DNA from: Streptomyces sp. CG 926
GTDB taxonomy: Bacteria; Actinomycetota; Actinomycetes; Streptomycetales; Streptomycetaceae
NCBI RefSeq assembly: GCF_003148825.1
Contig: NZ_QGGZ01000024.1
Span: forward strand, 1 to 64,000
DNA: 64,000 nucleotides
Reading direction: 5' to 3'
Shown here: piece by piece, positions 1 to 8,745 of the stretch
Layout of the letters: each line of letters starts with the position of its first letter
Numbering within the stretch: the first letter of the stretch is position 1
Position numbers and translations under genes: made by a program
The notes under the pieces: model-generated
Database searches by the model: none
What the model saw: only the letters and a program-made list of their open reading frames with translations
What the model was told of the DNA's origin: nothing

Positions 1-151
1 CCTCGGGCCGTCGCTGTCGTAGCCCTGCCGTGGGGCGGGGACACGGAGGAGGGTCCCCGCAGGACGAGGCGCGACCATGGCCGTCTTGCCGTGACAGGCC
101 AGCACGCGCCGAGCCGAGGAGATCCTCCTGCGGGGCCCCGCCCCACACCAC

Positions 152-172
152 CAGCCCCGCCGGCGTTTGAGG
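152..172 (-). repeat. Dispersed 21-bp element, copy 1
   Basis: This 21-bp block is the exact reverse complement of positions 57380-57400. The motif (CCTCAAACGCC followed by GGCGGGGCTG) is one I recall as common between Streptomyces genes, usually beside hairpin-forming G/C runs. No gene is visible from 1 to 323; the stretch holds this element and the tandem repeats that follow. Confidence 0.6.
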
Positions 173-204
173 CGGCCGCCCAGCAGGGGCACCCTGCACC
201 GCAC

Positions 205-318
205 ACCGCCGACTACCCCGCAGGGGCACGGCAGCCCGAGCAGTACCGCACACCGCCGAGCACCCCGCAGGGACACCGCCGAGCACCCCGCAGGGACACC
301 GCAGGGACACCGCAGGGA
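205..318. repeat. Short tandem repeats downstream of the duplicated-domain gene
   Basis: A 23-bp unit beginning CACCGCCGAGCACC occurs twice in perfect tandem (251-273, 274-296), then two perfect 11-bp units CACCGCAGGGA (297-307, 308-318). A diverged copy lies near 205-230. The array ends just before the stop codon (324) of the minus-strand gene. It looks like slippage-grown non-coding DNA; open frames through it are GC artefacts. Confidence 0.75.
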
Positions 319-323
319 CACCG

Positions 324-1316
324 TCAACGCGACGGCAACGGGCCCCATGAGTTGGGGTCGGTGGGGCCGTTGTCCGCCGGGGCGGTTCGGCGGCGGGCGA
401 GGGCGTCGCGGGTGGCCGCCGTCAGGGCCCAGGCCGGGAACGCGAAGGCGGTCAGCCCCAGGCCTATCGGCGCGAGCGAGCCGGCGATGTCCATCTGCAC
501 CGCGTGTTCGGCCGACGGGCCGCTGACGCGGCTCCGCACCGGCTCCTTCGGTCGGTCGTCGAACGAGCCGTCGATCTTGATCCCGCCGAGGGTGAACGAG
601 CCGTCGGAGGCGGTGAAGTCCCCCGTGCACTTCATCGTCCGGTCCCCGTCGGAATCGGGCTCCCCCCATACACAGCGCTCGGCGCGGAAGGTGCCCTCGA
701 CCCCGGTCAGTTGGGTGATCAGCCGCGGTACGGCCACATGGCACATGAAGATCCCGCCGGCGATGCTGACGGCGATCGGGACGGCGTGGATCCAGCGCAC
801 CCCGGAGTTCGTCCTCGTCGTACCCGGGACGGCGGCGGGCACCGCGGGGCTCGCGGCCGGCGTCGTATCGGCCCCCCGGCGGCGTCTTCGGCGGGCCAGG
901 AGGTCTCGGGTGACCGCGAACAGGACCCACAGGGGGTACGCGAAGCCGATCAGGCCGATGCCCAGCAGGGTTGCCAACGACATGAGACCCGGCCGCACGG
1001 CCTCGTCGGCCGACGGTCCGTCGACCCGGGAGGCCACCGGCCCGGCCGGATCGGTCTCGAACAGGCCCTCGGCCGCGATCGGGTAAATGGTGAACGACCC
1101 GTCGGCGGCGGTGAAGGAACCGGCGCACGCCCGTTTCCGGACCCCGTCCCAGTCCTCCTGCCCCTCGCACCGCTCCGCGCGGAAGCTGCCCTCCACCCCC
1201 GTCAGCTTGGTCATCAGCCGGGGTGCGGCCAACGAGAACGCGGAGATCCCGATCGCCAGGCCCAGGGTGATCGATATGAGGTCGCGCCAGCGGAGCTGTG
1301 CGTTTCGCCAGGTCAT
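324..1316 (-). CDS. Membrane protein with two copies of a TM-plus-extracytoplasmic domain
   Basis: Predicted 330-aa protein made of two homologous halves. Each half has an N-terminal hydrophobic segment, a motif resembling LTGVEG(S/T)FRAERC, a second Cys inside an F-T-A-(A/S)-DGSF motif region, a (V/S)RV(D/S)GPSA motif, then a second hydrophobic segment ending in an Arg-rich stop-transfer. Each unit therefore seems to place about 90 residues with two cysteines outside the membrane, and a disulphide is plausible. The start is the ATG at 1316, before MTWRNAQ; upstream in-frame sequence would run into the groES regulatory region. I do not recognise the family. It is divergent from groES across a 256-bp gap holding the CIRCE elements. 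Confidence 0.75.
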   Translation of the reverse strand: MTWRNAQLRWRDLISITLGLAIGISAFSLAAPRLMTKLTGVEGSFRAERCEGQEDWDGVRKRACAGSFTAADGSFTIYPIAAEGLFETDPAGPVASRVDGPSADEAVRPGLMSLATLLGIGLIGFAYPLWVLFAVTRDLLARRRRRRGADTTPAASPAVPAAVPGTTRTNSGVRWIHAVPIAVSIAGGIFMCHVAVPRLITQLTGVEGTFRAERCVWGEPDSDGDRTMKCTGDFTASDGSFTLGGIKIDGSFDDRPKEPVRSRVSGPSAEHAVQMDIAGSLAPIGLGLTAFAFPAWALTAATRDALARRRTAPADNGPTDPNSWGPLPSR

Positions 1317-1402
1317 GGGCTGGAGACTAGCGATCCGCGACGTCTCTGAGCCTCGTCGGGTGGCGTTGCGAAGCCGGTCCGCGCAACGCGGGATGGCAAG
1401 AA

Positions 1403-1429
1403 TTGGCACTCCGCTTGACCGAGTGCTAA
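1403..1429 (+). promoter_or_regulatory. CIRCE operator 1 (HrcA site) of groESL
   Basis: TTGGCACTC, nine bases, GAGTGCTAA. This is an almost perfect CIRCE inverted repeat (consensus TTAGCACTC-N9-GAGTGCTAA), the binding site of the heat-shock repressor HrcA. It covers the -35 region of the groES promoter. Confidence 0.95.
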
Positions 1430-1444
1430 TCGCCGGAATAGTCT
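1415..1444 (+). promoter_or_regulatory. Probable groESL promoter
   Basis: TTGACC (1415-1420), an 18-bp spacer and TAGTCT (1439-1444) form a housekeeping-type promoter lying between and overlapping the two CIRCE elements. HrcA bound at either site would block it. Initiation would fall near 1450, at the left edge of CIRCE 2, leaving a leader of about 120 nt. Confidence 0.7.
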
Positions 1445-1449
1445 CGCAC

Positions 1450-1476
1450 CTGGCACTCACCCCTGGTGAGTGCCAA
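1450..1476 (+). promoter_or_regulatory. CIRCE operator 2 (HrcA site) of groESL
   Basis: CTGGCACTC, nine bases, GAGTGCCAA. The arms are fully complementary apart from the outermost base, and centre-to-centre distance from CIRCE 1 is 47 bp. It lies at and just after the predicted transcription start. Confidence 0.92.
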
Positions 1477-1572
1477 CACAGCGACAGGCAGATCCGGCAC
1501 CCGCGACGACGGATCGACCTGGTCGCCACCTCAGACAGTTAACCCCGGATCTCCGAAGGGGGAGGTCGGATC

Positions 1573-1881
1573 GTGACGACCGCCAGCTCCAAGGTTGCCA
1601 TCAAGCCGCTTGAGGACCGCATTGTGGTCCAGCCGCTCGACGCCGAGCAGACCACGGCCTCCGGCCTGGTCATCCCGGACACCGCGAAGGAGAAGCCCCA
1701 GGAGGGCGTCGTCCTCGCGGTGGGCCCGGGTCGCTTCGAGGACGGCCAGCGTCTCCCGCTGGACGTCACCGTCGGCGACATCGTGCTCTACAGCAAGTAC
1801 GGCGGCACCGAAGTGAAGTACAGCGGCGAGGAGTACCTCGTCCTCTCGGCTCGCGACGTGCTCGCGATCGTCGAGAAGTAA
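1573..1881 (+). CDS. groES: Co-chaperonin GroES (10 kDa)
   Basis: Forms the heptameric lid of the GroEL folding chamber. The 102-aa protein has the standard GroES fold signature: KPLEDRIVVQPL at the N-terminus, the mobile loop around residues 20-35, GPGRFEDGQ, and a C-terminal VLAIVEK. Length is normal for the family. The GTG at 1573 is preceded by a strong GGGGGAGG-type ribosome binding site. It is the first gene of the groES-groEL1 operon, 112 bp before groEL1, and sits under two CIRCE operators, so heat-shock induction through loss of HrcA repression is expected. Confidence 0.97.
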   Translation: MTTASSKVAIKPLEDRIVVQPLDAEQTTASGLVIPDTAKEKPQEGVVLAVGPGRFEDGQRLPLDVTVGDIVLYSKYGGTEVKYSGEEYLVLSARDVLAIVEK

Positions 1882-1993
1882 TTCTCTTCATCAGTACTGC
1901 TTTGAGCTGCGCCCCTGGTCACCCCGCTGATTGCCGGGCGGCGAGGGGCGTAGCTCGTTAAACCCGAGTTTTCGAGAGGGCTGAACCGCTCCC

Positions 1994-3622
<1,629 letters not shown>

Positions 3623-3639
3623 TCGCACGCACCACGCGA

Positions 3640-3677
3640 GGAAGGCCCCGTTCCGCAACTGCGGAACGGGGCCTTCC
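3640..3677 (+). terminator. Strong hairpin terminator after groEL1
   Basis: A perfect 17-bp inverted repeat (3640-3656 with 3661-3677) around a 4-nt AACT loop, 17 bp after the groEL1 stop. There is no U-run, as is usual in Streptomyces. The next gene converges on it, so it may serve both strands. Confidence 0.9.
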
Positions 3678-3728
3678 CGTTGGCTTCGCCGTGGTCGGCC
3701 TTCCCGGGTGTCGTCCCGTGGCGGGGCC

Positions 3729-4439
3729 TCAGGTCCCGTACGGCCGACCCGTTCCGCCCATCTGCTGCTGCAGGGCACCGGGGTTGTAGTGCCACCAGCC
3801 CTCGACGATCTCTCCGTCCAGGCACCGGAAGGTGGTGCTCCCGGACATCTCGTACGTCTTCCCGGTCGGTGCGACCCCCATGAACGGGCCCTTGTGGGTG
3901 CCGCGCCAGTTCCACACCGTCGTCACCATGTCGCCCTCGGCCAGCTGGGCCGTCGGCTCGAAGGACATGTCGAAGGCGGCGCGCCACGTCTCCATGTCCG
4001 ACCGCATGGCATCGCGTCCGATGACGGTGGACTCCGCCTTGCTGACGTCGTGGTCGATGTAGTTCGTCGCGAAGCACTCGTCGAGGACGCCCATCTTCCC
4101 GCCCATGGCCGCTTCTTCGAACACCCGCCGGGCGAGCTGCTTGTTGAGGTGCTCGTCGCGGACCACGTCGAGGTTCATGAACTTCGGCATGCCTTCGCAG
4201 AGTGCCACCATCTCCTGGAACATCCGGTCCGTCTCGGGGAGCCCGGAGTTCTTCATGGCCTCCTCGTACGAGGCGAACTCCACCATGTCGACGTAGTGGT
4301 TCCGGGCCTCGCGGTCCTGGCCGATCATCGTGTGCGTGGCGGTGCGCCTACCGCTGGTCTGCTCCGCCCAGCGGTCGATGAGCGCGTTCATCTCGTCGAA
4401 CCGCCTGGTCTCGTAATCGATCACTTGTACGAATGTCAT
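3729..4439 (-). CDS. SnoaL-like ester-cyclase-fold protein with an N-terminal dimeric alpha/beta-like domain
   Basis: The 236-aa protein has two parts. Residues 1-80 contain VQVIDYETRRFDEMNALIDRW and NHYVDMVEFASYEEAM segments that resemble a monooxygenase-like dimeric alpha/beta-barrel. Residues 95-230 look like the SnoaL/ester cyclase NTF2 fold: CFATNYIDHD, GRDAMRSDMETWRAAF, GDMVTTVWNWRGTHKGPFMGVAPTGK and GEIVEGWWHYN. SnoaL-like proteins range from polyketide cyclases to stress-linked proteins of unknown role, so the substrate is unknown. The ATG at 4439 has a GGGAGG ribosome site. It transcribes towards groEL1. Confidence 0.8.
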   Translation of the reverse strand: MTFVQVIDYETRRFDEMNALIDRWAEQTSGRRTATHTMIGQDREARNHYVDMVEFASYEEAMKNSGLPETDRMFQEMVALCEGMPKFMNLDVVRDEHLNKQLARRVFEEAAMGGKMGVLDECFATNYIDHDVSKAESTVIGRDAMRSDMETWRAAFDMSFEPTAQLAEGDMVTTVWNWRGTHKGPFMGVAPTGKTYEMSGSTTFRCLDGEIVEGWWHYNPGALQQQMGGTGRPYGT

Positions 4440-4535
4440 CGCGTCGCCTCCCGCGCTGGATGGGACAGGTCCAGTTTAGGGAGATTTCACCCGCTCGGCC
4501 GCTTGGTTCGGGGCCCGCCGGGGTACCCTGCGGCG

Positions 4536-5309
4536 CTACTGGGGACCGTACTTGCGGCCCGTGCGCGAGGACATCCCGCCCAGCAGCCCGCGCGGCGTCA
4601 GCTTCACCACGCCCATCAGCGCCTTGTACCGCGGGTCCGGGATCGACACCGTCTTCCCGCGGGCCAGGTCGGCCAGGGCCGTGGCCACCAGCTTGTCGGC
4701 GTCCAGCCACATCCAGCCGGGGATGTTGTCCGTACCCATGCCGGCCCGCTGGTGGAACTCCGTCCTGACGAAGCCGGGGCACAGCGCCATCAGCCGTACC
4801 CCGGATCCGCTCAGGTCCCGCGCCGCGCCCTGGGTGAACTGCACGACCCAGGCCTTGCTCGCCCCGTAGGTGCCGCGCGGTACGAAGGCGGCCACCGAGG
4901 CCACGTTGATCACGCCGCCGCGGCCGCGTGAGCGCATCGACTCCGTGGCCGCCGAGGTCAGCCGCAGGACCGCCTCGATGTGCACCTTCAGCATGGTCAG
5001 CTCGTCGGCCATGGAGACCTCGAGGTAGCGGCCCTTGTTGCCGAAGCCCGCGTTGTTGACCAGCAGGTCCACCGGGTGGGTGCGGTCGCCGAGGCGCTGC
5101 TCGACCGCCGTGATGCCCGCCTCCGTGGAGAGGTCGGCGACCAGTACGTCGGCCTCGATGCCGTGTCGGTCGTGCAGTTCGGTGGCCTGCTCGCCGAGCC
5201 GTTTCGTATCGCGTGCCACCAGCACGAGATTGTGTCCTTGGGCGGCCAGCCGCCGGGCGAAGGCGGCGCCGATGCCCGCCGTGGATCCCGTGATCAACGC
5301 AGTCGTCAT
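4536..5309 (-). CDS. Short-chain dehydrogenase/reductase (SDR)
   Basis: Classical SDR of 257 aa, probably an NADP(H)-dependent oxidoreductase. The cofactor motif TGSTAGIG is at residues 7-14, an Arg follows beta-2 (VARD, suggesting NADP preference), DLS precedes the adenine pocket, and NNAG lies near residue 89. A catalytic Ser sits in NVASVAAF and the Tyr-Lys pair in YGASK near residue 150. Length is typical. The tail (PRGLLGGMSSRTGRKYG) resembles DltE/YqjQ-like SDRs. The substrate cannot be told. It is followed on the same strand by the SnoaL-like gene 97 bp downstream, possibly co-transcribed. Confidence 0.88.
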   Translation of the reverse strand: MTTALITGSTAGIGAAFARRLAAQGHNLVLVARDTKRLGEQATELHDRHGIEADVLVADLSTEAGITAVEQRLGDRTHPVDLLVNNAGFGNKGRYLEVSMADELTMLKVHIEAVLRLTSAATESMRSRGRGGVINVASVAAFVPRGTYGASKAWVVQFTQGAARDLSGSGVRLMALCPGFVRTEFHQRAGMGTDNIPGWMWLDADKLVATALADLARGKTVSIPDPRYKALMGVVKLTPRGLLGGMSSRTGRKYGPQ

Positions 5310-5340
5310 AGGCGCAACCTAGCTTCCCCCGATGACGGCG

Positions 5341-6036
5341 CTACCTCACCCCGGCCCCCGCCCCGTACTTCTCCACGTACAGGCGCACCCGCTCGTGGGC
5401 CTCCGGCTCCATCGCCTCGCCCGCGGCCGAGGTGAGCGGCAGCAGGGTCCGTTCGGTGGTGAAGGCGCGGAACCACAGCTGCACCGTCACCTCGTGGTCC
5501 GGCCGGTGGATGATCTCGATCGGGTCGCCGGGGGAGATCGAACCCTCCTCGATCACCCGCAGGTACGCGCCCGGCCGGGCCTCCTGCGTGAACCGCTTGA
5601 CCCAGCCGGTCTCGCCCATGGCTCCCTGGAAGGTCCGGCACGGGATGCGGGCCGAGGCCACTTCGAGGACGAGGTCCGCCCCGACCCGCCAGCGGTCGCC
5701 GATCCGCGCGGTGTTCAGGTCGATGCCGGTGGTGGTGAGGTTCTCGCCGAAGAGTCCGCCGGGCAGCTCGCGACCCAGCACGTGCTCCCACAGGTCCAGG
5801 TCCTCGCGGGCGTACGCGTAGACGGCCTGGTGGTCTCCGCCGTGGTGGCGCCGGTCGCAGACGGCGTCGCCCTCCAGGCCGCTACCGAGGCCGGTGGCCT
5901 TGGAGCCGGGGGCGAGGACGTGGACCGGTCCGGGGACGGGGCGCTTGCCGATGCCCGTCACCCCGCCCTCCGCGTCCGTGTAGTCGACGGCCGTGGCGCG
6001 GCCGAGGTTCACAGAGATCAAGTGCATGGAGCCCAT
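5341..6036 (-). CDS. MOSC domain protein (YiiM-like)
   Basis: The 231-aa protein is a MOSC-domain protein of the YiiM type, a family that handles molybdenum-cofactor sulphur chemistry or detoxifies N-hydroxylated compounds in characterised members. Recognisable elements are GLEGDAVCDRRHHGGDHQAVYAY (residues 53-75), GLFGENLTT, RIGDRWRVGADLVLEV, and the conserved Cys in ARIPCRTF near residue 143. A YiiM-like C-terminal extension follows. The ATG at 6036 is used here; an in-frame ATG three codons later is an alternative. It is divergent from the LysR gene with 79 bp between starts. Confidence 0.88.
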   Translation of the reverse strand: MGSMHLISVNLGRATAVDYTDAEGGVTGIGKRPVPGPVHVLAPGSKATGLGSGLEGDAVCDRRHHGGDHQAVYAYAREDLDLWEHVLGRELPGGLFGENLTTTGIDLNTARIGDRWRVGADLVLEVASARIPCRTFQGAMGETGWVKRFTQEARPGAYLRVIEEGSISPGDPIEIIHRPDHEVTVQLWFRAFTTERTLLPLTSAAGEAMEPEAHERVRLYVEKYGAGAGVR

Positions 6037-6115
6037 GGGACCACGCTAACCGAGCCACCCCAAAGTGACATCGGGAGATTTTCCCGGAAATCAAAGTAGG
6101 GCTTATGCTCGAAGG

Positions 6116-7015
6116 GTGATCGAAGCACGCCATCTCCGGGTTCTGCGCGCCGTCGCCGGGACCGGGTCCTTCTCCGCCGCCGCCCGTGAGCTCGGCTGCA
6201 CCCAGCCCGCCGTCTCCCAGCAGATGAAGGCGCTGGAGCAGTCGGCCGGTACCCCGCTGCTCATCCGCACCGGCCGCGAGATGCGCCTGACCCAGGCGGG
6301 CGAGGCCCTGGTGCGCCATGCCGCGGGGATCCTGGCCGGGCTGACCGCCGCCGAGGAGGAGGTCGCGGCCATCGCCGGGCTGCGCGCGGGCCGGGTCCGG
6401 CTCGTGTCCTTCCCCAGTGGCAGCTCGACGCTGGTGCCGACCGCGCTCGCGGCGATGCGCGCCGAGCACCCGGGGACCCGTATCTCGCTGGTCGAGGCGG
6501 AGCCGCCGCGGTCGGTGGAGATGCTGCGCGAGGGCGACTGCGACCTGGCGCTGGCCTTCCGCTACGGCGGCGCGTCCCATTCCGCCGCGGAGTGGGACGA
6601 CCTCGTGGTGCGGCCGCTGTTGACCGACCGGCTCGTCGGGCTGGTCCCGGAGGGGCACCGGCTGGCCGGGGCGGAGCGCGTGGGCATGGCGGAGCTGGCG
6701 GACGAGCCGTGGATCGCGGGCTGTCCGCGCTGCCGCCGCCATCTGGTGGAGGTGTGCGAGGGCGTGGGCTTCACCCCGCGCATCGACTTCGCCACCGACG
6801 ACTACCCGGCCGTGGTCGGCCTGGTCGGCGCGGGGCTGGGCGTGGCGGTGCTGCCGGAGCTCGCGGTGGAGTCCGTACGGGCCAAGGGCGTGAGCACGGT
6901 GGCGGTCGAGCCGGCCGTCGAGCGGGAGGTCGTGGCGCTGACCCTGCCCGACCTGGCCCGGGTGCCGGCCGTGGCCGCGACCTTGGCCGAGTTGGAGCGG
7001 GCGGCCGCGCGCTGA
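6116..7015 (+). CDS. LysR-family transcriptional regulator
   Basis: A 299-aa LysR-type regulator. Residues 1-60 form the winged helix-turn-helix (RHLRVLRAVAGTGSFSAAAR, then TQPAVSQQMKALEQ), followed by a linker helix and a periplasmic-binding-protein-like effector domain to the end. I chose the GTG at 6116 because it starts exactly at the conserved VIEARHLRVLR; the in-frame ATG at 6065 would add 17 non-conserved residues and overlap the promoter. A TATGCT-like -10 about 8 bp upstream would give a leaderless or near-leaderless mRNA. LysR regulators commonly control their divergent neighbour, here the MOSC gene. Confidence 0.9.
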   Translation: MIEARHLRVLRAVAGTGSFSAAARELGCTQPAVSQQMKALEQSAGTPLLIRTGREMRLTQAGEALVRHAAGILAGLTAAEEEVAAIAGLRAGRVRLVSFPSGSSTLVPTALAAMRAEHPGTRISLVEAEPPRSVEMLREGDCDLALAFRYGGASHSAAEWDDLVVRPLLTDRLVGLVPEGHRLAGAERVGMAELADEPWIAGCPRCRRHLVEVCEGVGFTPRIDFATDDYPAVVGLVGAGLGVAVLPELAVESVRAKGVSTVAVEPAVEREVVALTLPDLARVPAVAATLAELERAAAR

Positions 7016-7023
7016 CCCGCGTC

Positions 7024-7047
7024 CGCCCCCGGCGGCGGCCGGGGGCG
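7024..7047 (+). terminator. Hairpin after the LysR gene
   Basis: A 9-bp stem, CGCCCCCGG (7024-7032) with CCGGGGGCG (7039-7047), eight bases after the stop codon. Confidence 0.6.
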
Positions 7048-7159
7048 TACACGTCGGACGACCGGATACGGCCGAACGGGTGAAACGCGGGCCGGGCGGC
7101 GACACGCCCGGGCGTGCTGGTGATTCGAAGAAACGTTCCTTCGGACGCTTCGTCGGCTC

Positions 7160-7486
7160 TCAGTTCGGCGCGATCGGTCCGATCGCACTCGACGCGGGGA
7201 TCAGGCGGTGCCGGGCGCGGCCCATCAGTTCCTCGCGCTCGTCCTCGGTGAGGCCGCCCCACACCCCGTAGGGCTCTCGGACGGCGAGTGCGTGCGCGGC
7301 GCATTCCGAACGCACCGGGCATCTCATGCAGACCTCTTTAGCCGAGGCCTCGCGCGCGCTCCTGGCCGCGCCCCGCTCGCCTTCCGGGTGGAAGAAGAGG
7401 GAGCTGTCGACCCCACGGCAGGCGGCTAGCAGCTGCCAGTCCCAGAGGTCGGCGTTCGGTCCGGGGAGGCGGGAGAAATCTGCCAT
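7160..7486 (-). CDS. whiD: WhiB-family iron-sulphur regulator WhiD
   Basis: A 108-aa Wbl protein. Four cysteines (C23, C53, C56, C62) are the ligands of the [4Fe-4S] cluster. The GVWGG turn follows near residue 75, then a basic C-terminal helix (GRARHRL). Sequence and position beside bldM match WhiD, needed for late sporulation in S. coelicolor; Wbl proteins act by binding region 4 of the principal sigma factor. The start is the ATG at 7486 with a GAGGGA ribosome site; an upstream in-frame ATG at 7540 adds an unconserved stretch. It is divergent from bldM across 380 bp. Confidence 0.92.
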   Translation of the reverse strand: MADFSRLPGPNADLWDWQLLAACRGVDSSLFFHPEGERGAARSAREASAKEVCMRCPVRSECAAHALAVREPYGVWGGLTEDEREELMGRARHRLIPASSAIGPIAPN

Positions 7487-7712
7487 TGGTAGTCCCTCTT
7501 GGTGCCGGTACTGAGGCGGATACGGTCCATGTCTCCACACCTACTGTCGGAGTAGATGTAAATATGACTCATTGGGAATCTAGCCTCAGACACGTGCCAA
7601 ACGGAAGGAAAGCCGCCAAATAGGGCATAGCTCCAGATGGAGGACAGGCGACTCGCGCCTCCGACGCCGTGATCGCTTCCTCACGTAGAGTGCTGAAGGT
7701 GTCCGTCCGACC

Positions 7713-7740
7713 CGTAACTCTTTCGAGTGACCATCGTTGA
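7713..7740 (+). promoter_or_regulatory. Sigma-BldN-type promoter of bldM
   Basis: CGTAAC (7713-7718), exactly 16 bp, then CGTTGA (7735-7740). This matches the promoter class read by the ECF sigma factor BldN, whose best-known target is bldM. It predicts a leader of about 120 nt before the bldM ATG. The rest of the 380-bp whiD-bldM gap holds the palindrome at 7772 and no gene. Confidence 0.85.
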
Positions 7741-7771
7741 GAGTGCGAAGGCGGTTGAACCAATAAGTTCT

Positions 7772-7785
7772 CGGACAGGTGTCCG
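7772..7785. promoter_or_regulatory. Palindrome in the bldM leader
   Basis: CGGACA-GG-TGTCCG, a 14-bp interrupted palindrome in the transcribed leader about 30 bp after the predicted start site. A GTGTCCG half-site recurs near 7699, upstream of the promoter. It could be a dimeric regulator site; no known consensus is assigned. Confidence 0.35.
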
Positions 7786-7866
7786 GGAGCATCGACCGCA
7801 CAGGTGACGATACGTACCAGCCTGGAGGCTCAAGGTGACGCGCATCAGCAGCTGCGGAGGGCGGTC

Positions 7867-8478
7867 ATGACATCCGTCCTCGTCTGCGACGACTCCCCGC
7901 TTGCCCGAGAGGCGCTCCGTCGCGCGGTTGCCACCGTGCCCGGCGTCGAGCGTGTGACGACGGCTGCCAACGGCGAGGAAGTCCTCCGCCGCTGGGGCGC
8001 CGACCGCTCCGACCTGATTCTGATGGATGTACGGATGCCCGGGCTGGGCGGTGTGGAGACGGTCCGTCGACTGCTCTCGGCCGACCCCGGCGCCCGCATC
8101 ATCATGCTGACGGTGGCCGAGGACCTGGACGGCGTGGCCCTCGCGGTCGCCGCCGGCGCCCGTGGGTACCTGCACAAGGACGCCTCGCGCGCCGAACTGC
8201 GGGCCACGGTCACCCAGGCCCTCGCCGACCCGACCTGGCGACTGGCCCCGCGCCGGCTCCGCTCGGCCGAGATGGGCGCCGCGCCCACGCTCACCGCGCG
8301 CGAGATCCAGGTGCTGGAGGGCATGAGTCACGGCCGGTCCAACGCGGAGATCGGGCGCGAGCTCTTCCTCTCCGAGGACACGGTCAAGACGCACGCCCGC
8401 CGACTGTTCAAGAAGCTCGGCGCCTCGGACCGGGCGCACGCCGTGGCCCTCGGTTTCCGCTGGGGTCTGGTTCGCTGA
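7867..8478 (+). CDS. bldM: Orphan response regulator BldM
   Basis: A 203-aa NarL/FixJ-type regulator without a partner kinase nearby. The receiver domain (1-120) has the acidic pair in VCDDSP, D54 in LILMDVRMPG, and Lys in YLHKDAS. The LuxR-type HTH spans 135-200 (LTAREIQVLEGMSHGRSNAEIGREL, then EDTVKTHARRLFKKL). BldM is required for aerial hyphae; it homodimerises for early genes and heterodimerises with WhiI for late genes. D54 is present, although phosphorylation was reported not to be needed in S. coelicolor. The ATG at 7867 has a GGAGGG ribosome site; an in-frame ATG at 7804 is less likely. Confidence 0.95.
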   Translation: MTSVLVCDDSPLAREALRRAVATVPGVERVTTAANGEEVLRRWGADRSDLILMDVRMPGLGGVETVRRLLSADPGARIIMLTVAEDLDGVALAVAAGARGYLHKDASRAELRATVTQALADPTWRLAPRRLRSAEMGAAPTLTAREIQVLEGMSHGRSNAEIGRELFLSEDTVKTHARRLFKKLGASDRAHAVALGFRWGLVR

Positions 8479-8539
8479 CCTCCCGGTCGTGGCCGGGCCC
8501 GGCCCGGTCCGCCGCAGGCCGCGGATCGTCGAGAGCGGT

Positions 8540-8600
8540 CCCGTCCGCCACCCGCGGACGGGGCGGCGCGTCGCCCTCGACGGCCCTTGCTGTCGAGGGC
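8540..8600 (+). terminator. Two tandem hairpins after bldM
   Basis: CCCGTCCGC/GCGGACGGG (8540-8548 with 8554-8562) and GCCCTCGAC/GTCGAGGGC (8573-8581 with 8592-8600). They begin 62 bp after the bldM stop and probably separate bldM from the sigma factor gene. Confidence 0.55.
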
Positions 8601-8745
8601 ATCCCTGCCCCCGCCGTACCCGGTGCGCACCCGGGGATTGGCGGGGCACAATCCGGGGGACGTCTCGCTTCGTGCGCGATGCCGCATCCTTGAGGGTGTG
8701 GAGTCTCTCGGGGACTATTCGGCCGAGCGGGAGGGGAGGGCGCAG

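Noticed and set aside
91..1086. Plus-strand frame of 331 codons at the window start
   Set aside because: Runs through tandem repeats and antisense to a membrane protein with two clearly homologous halves.
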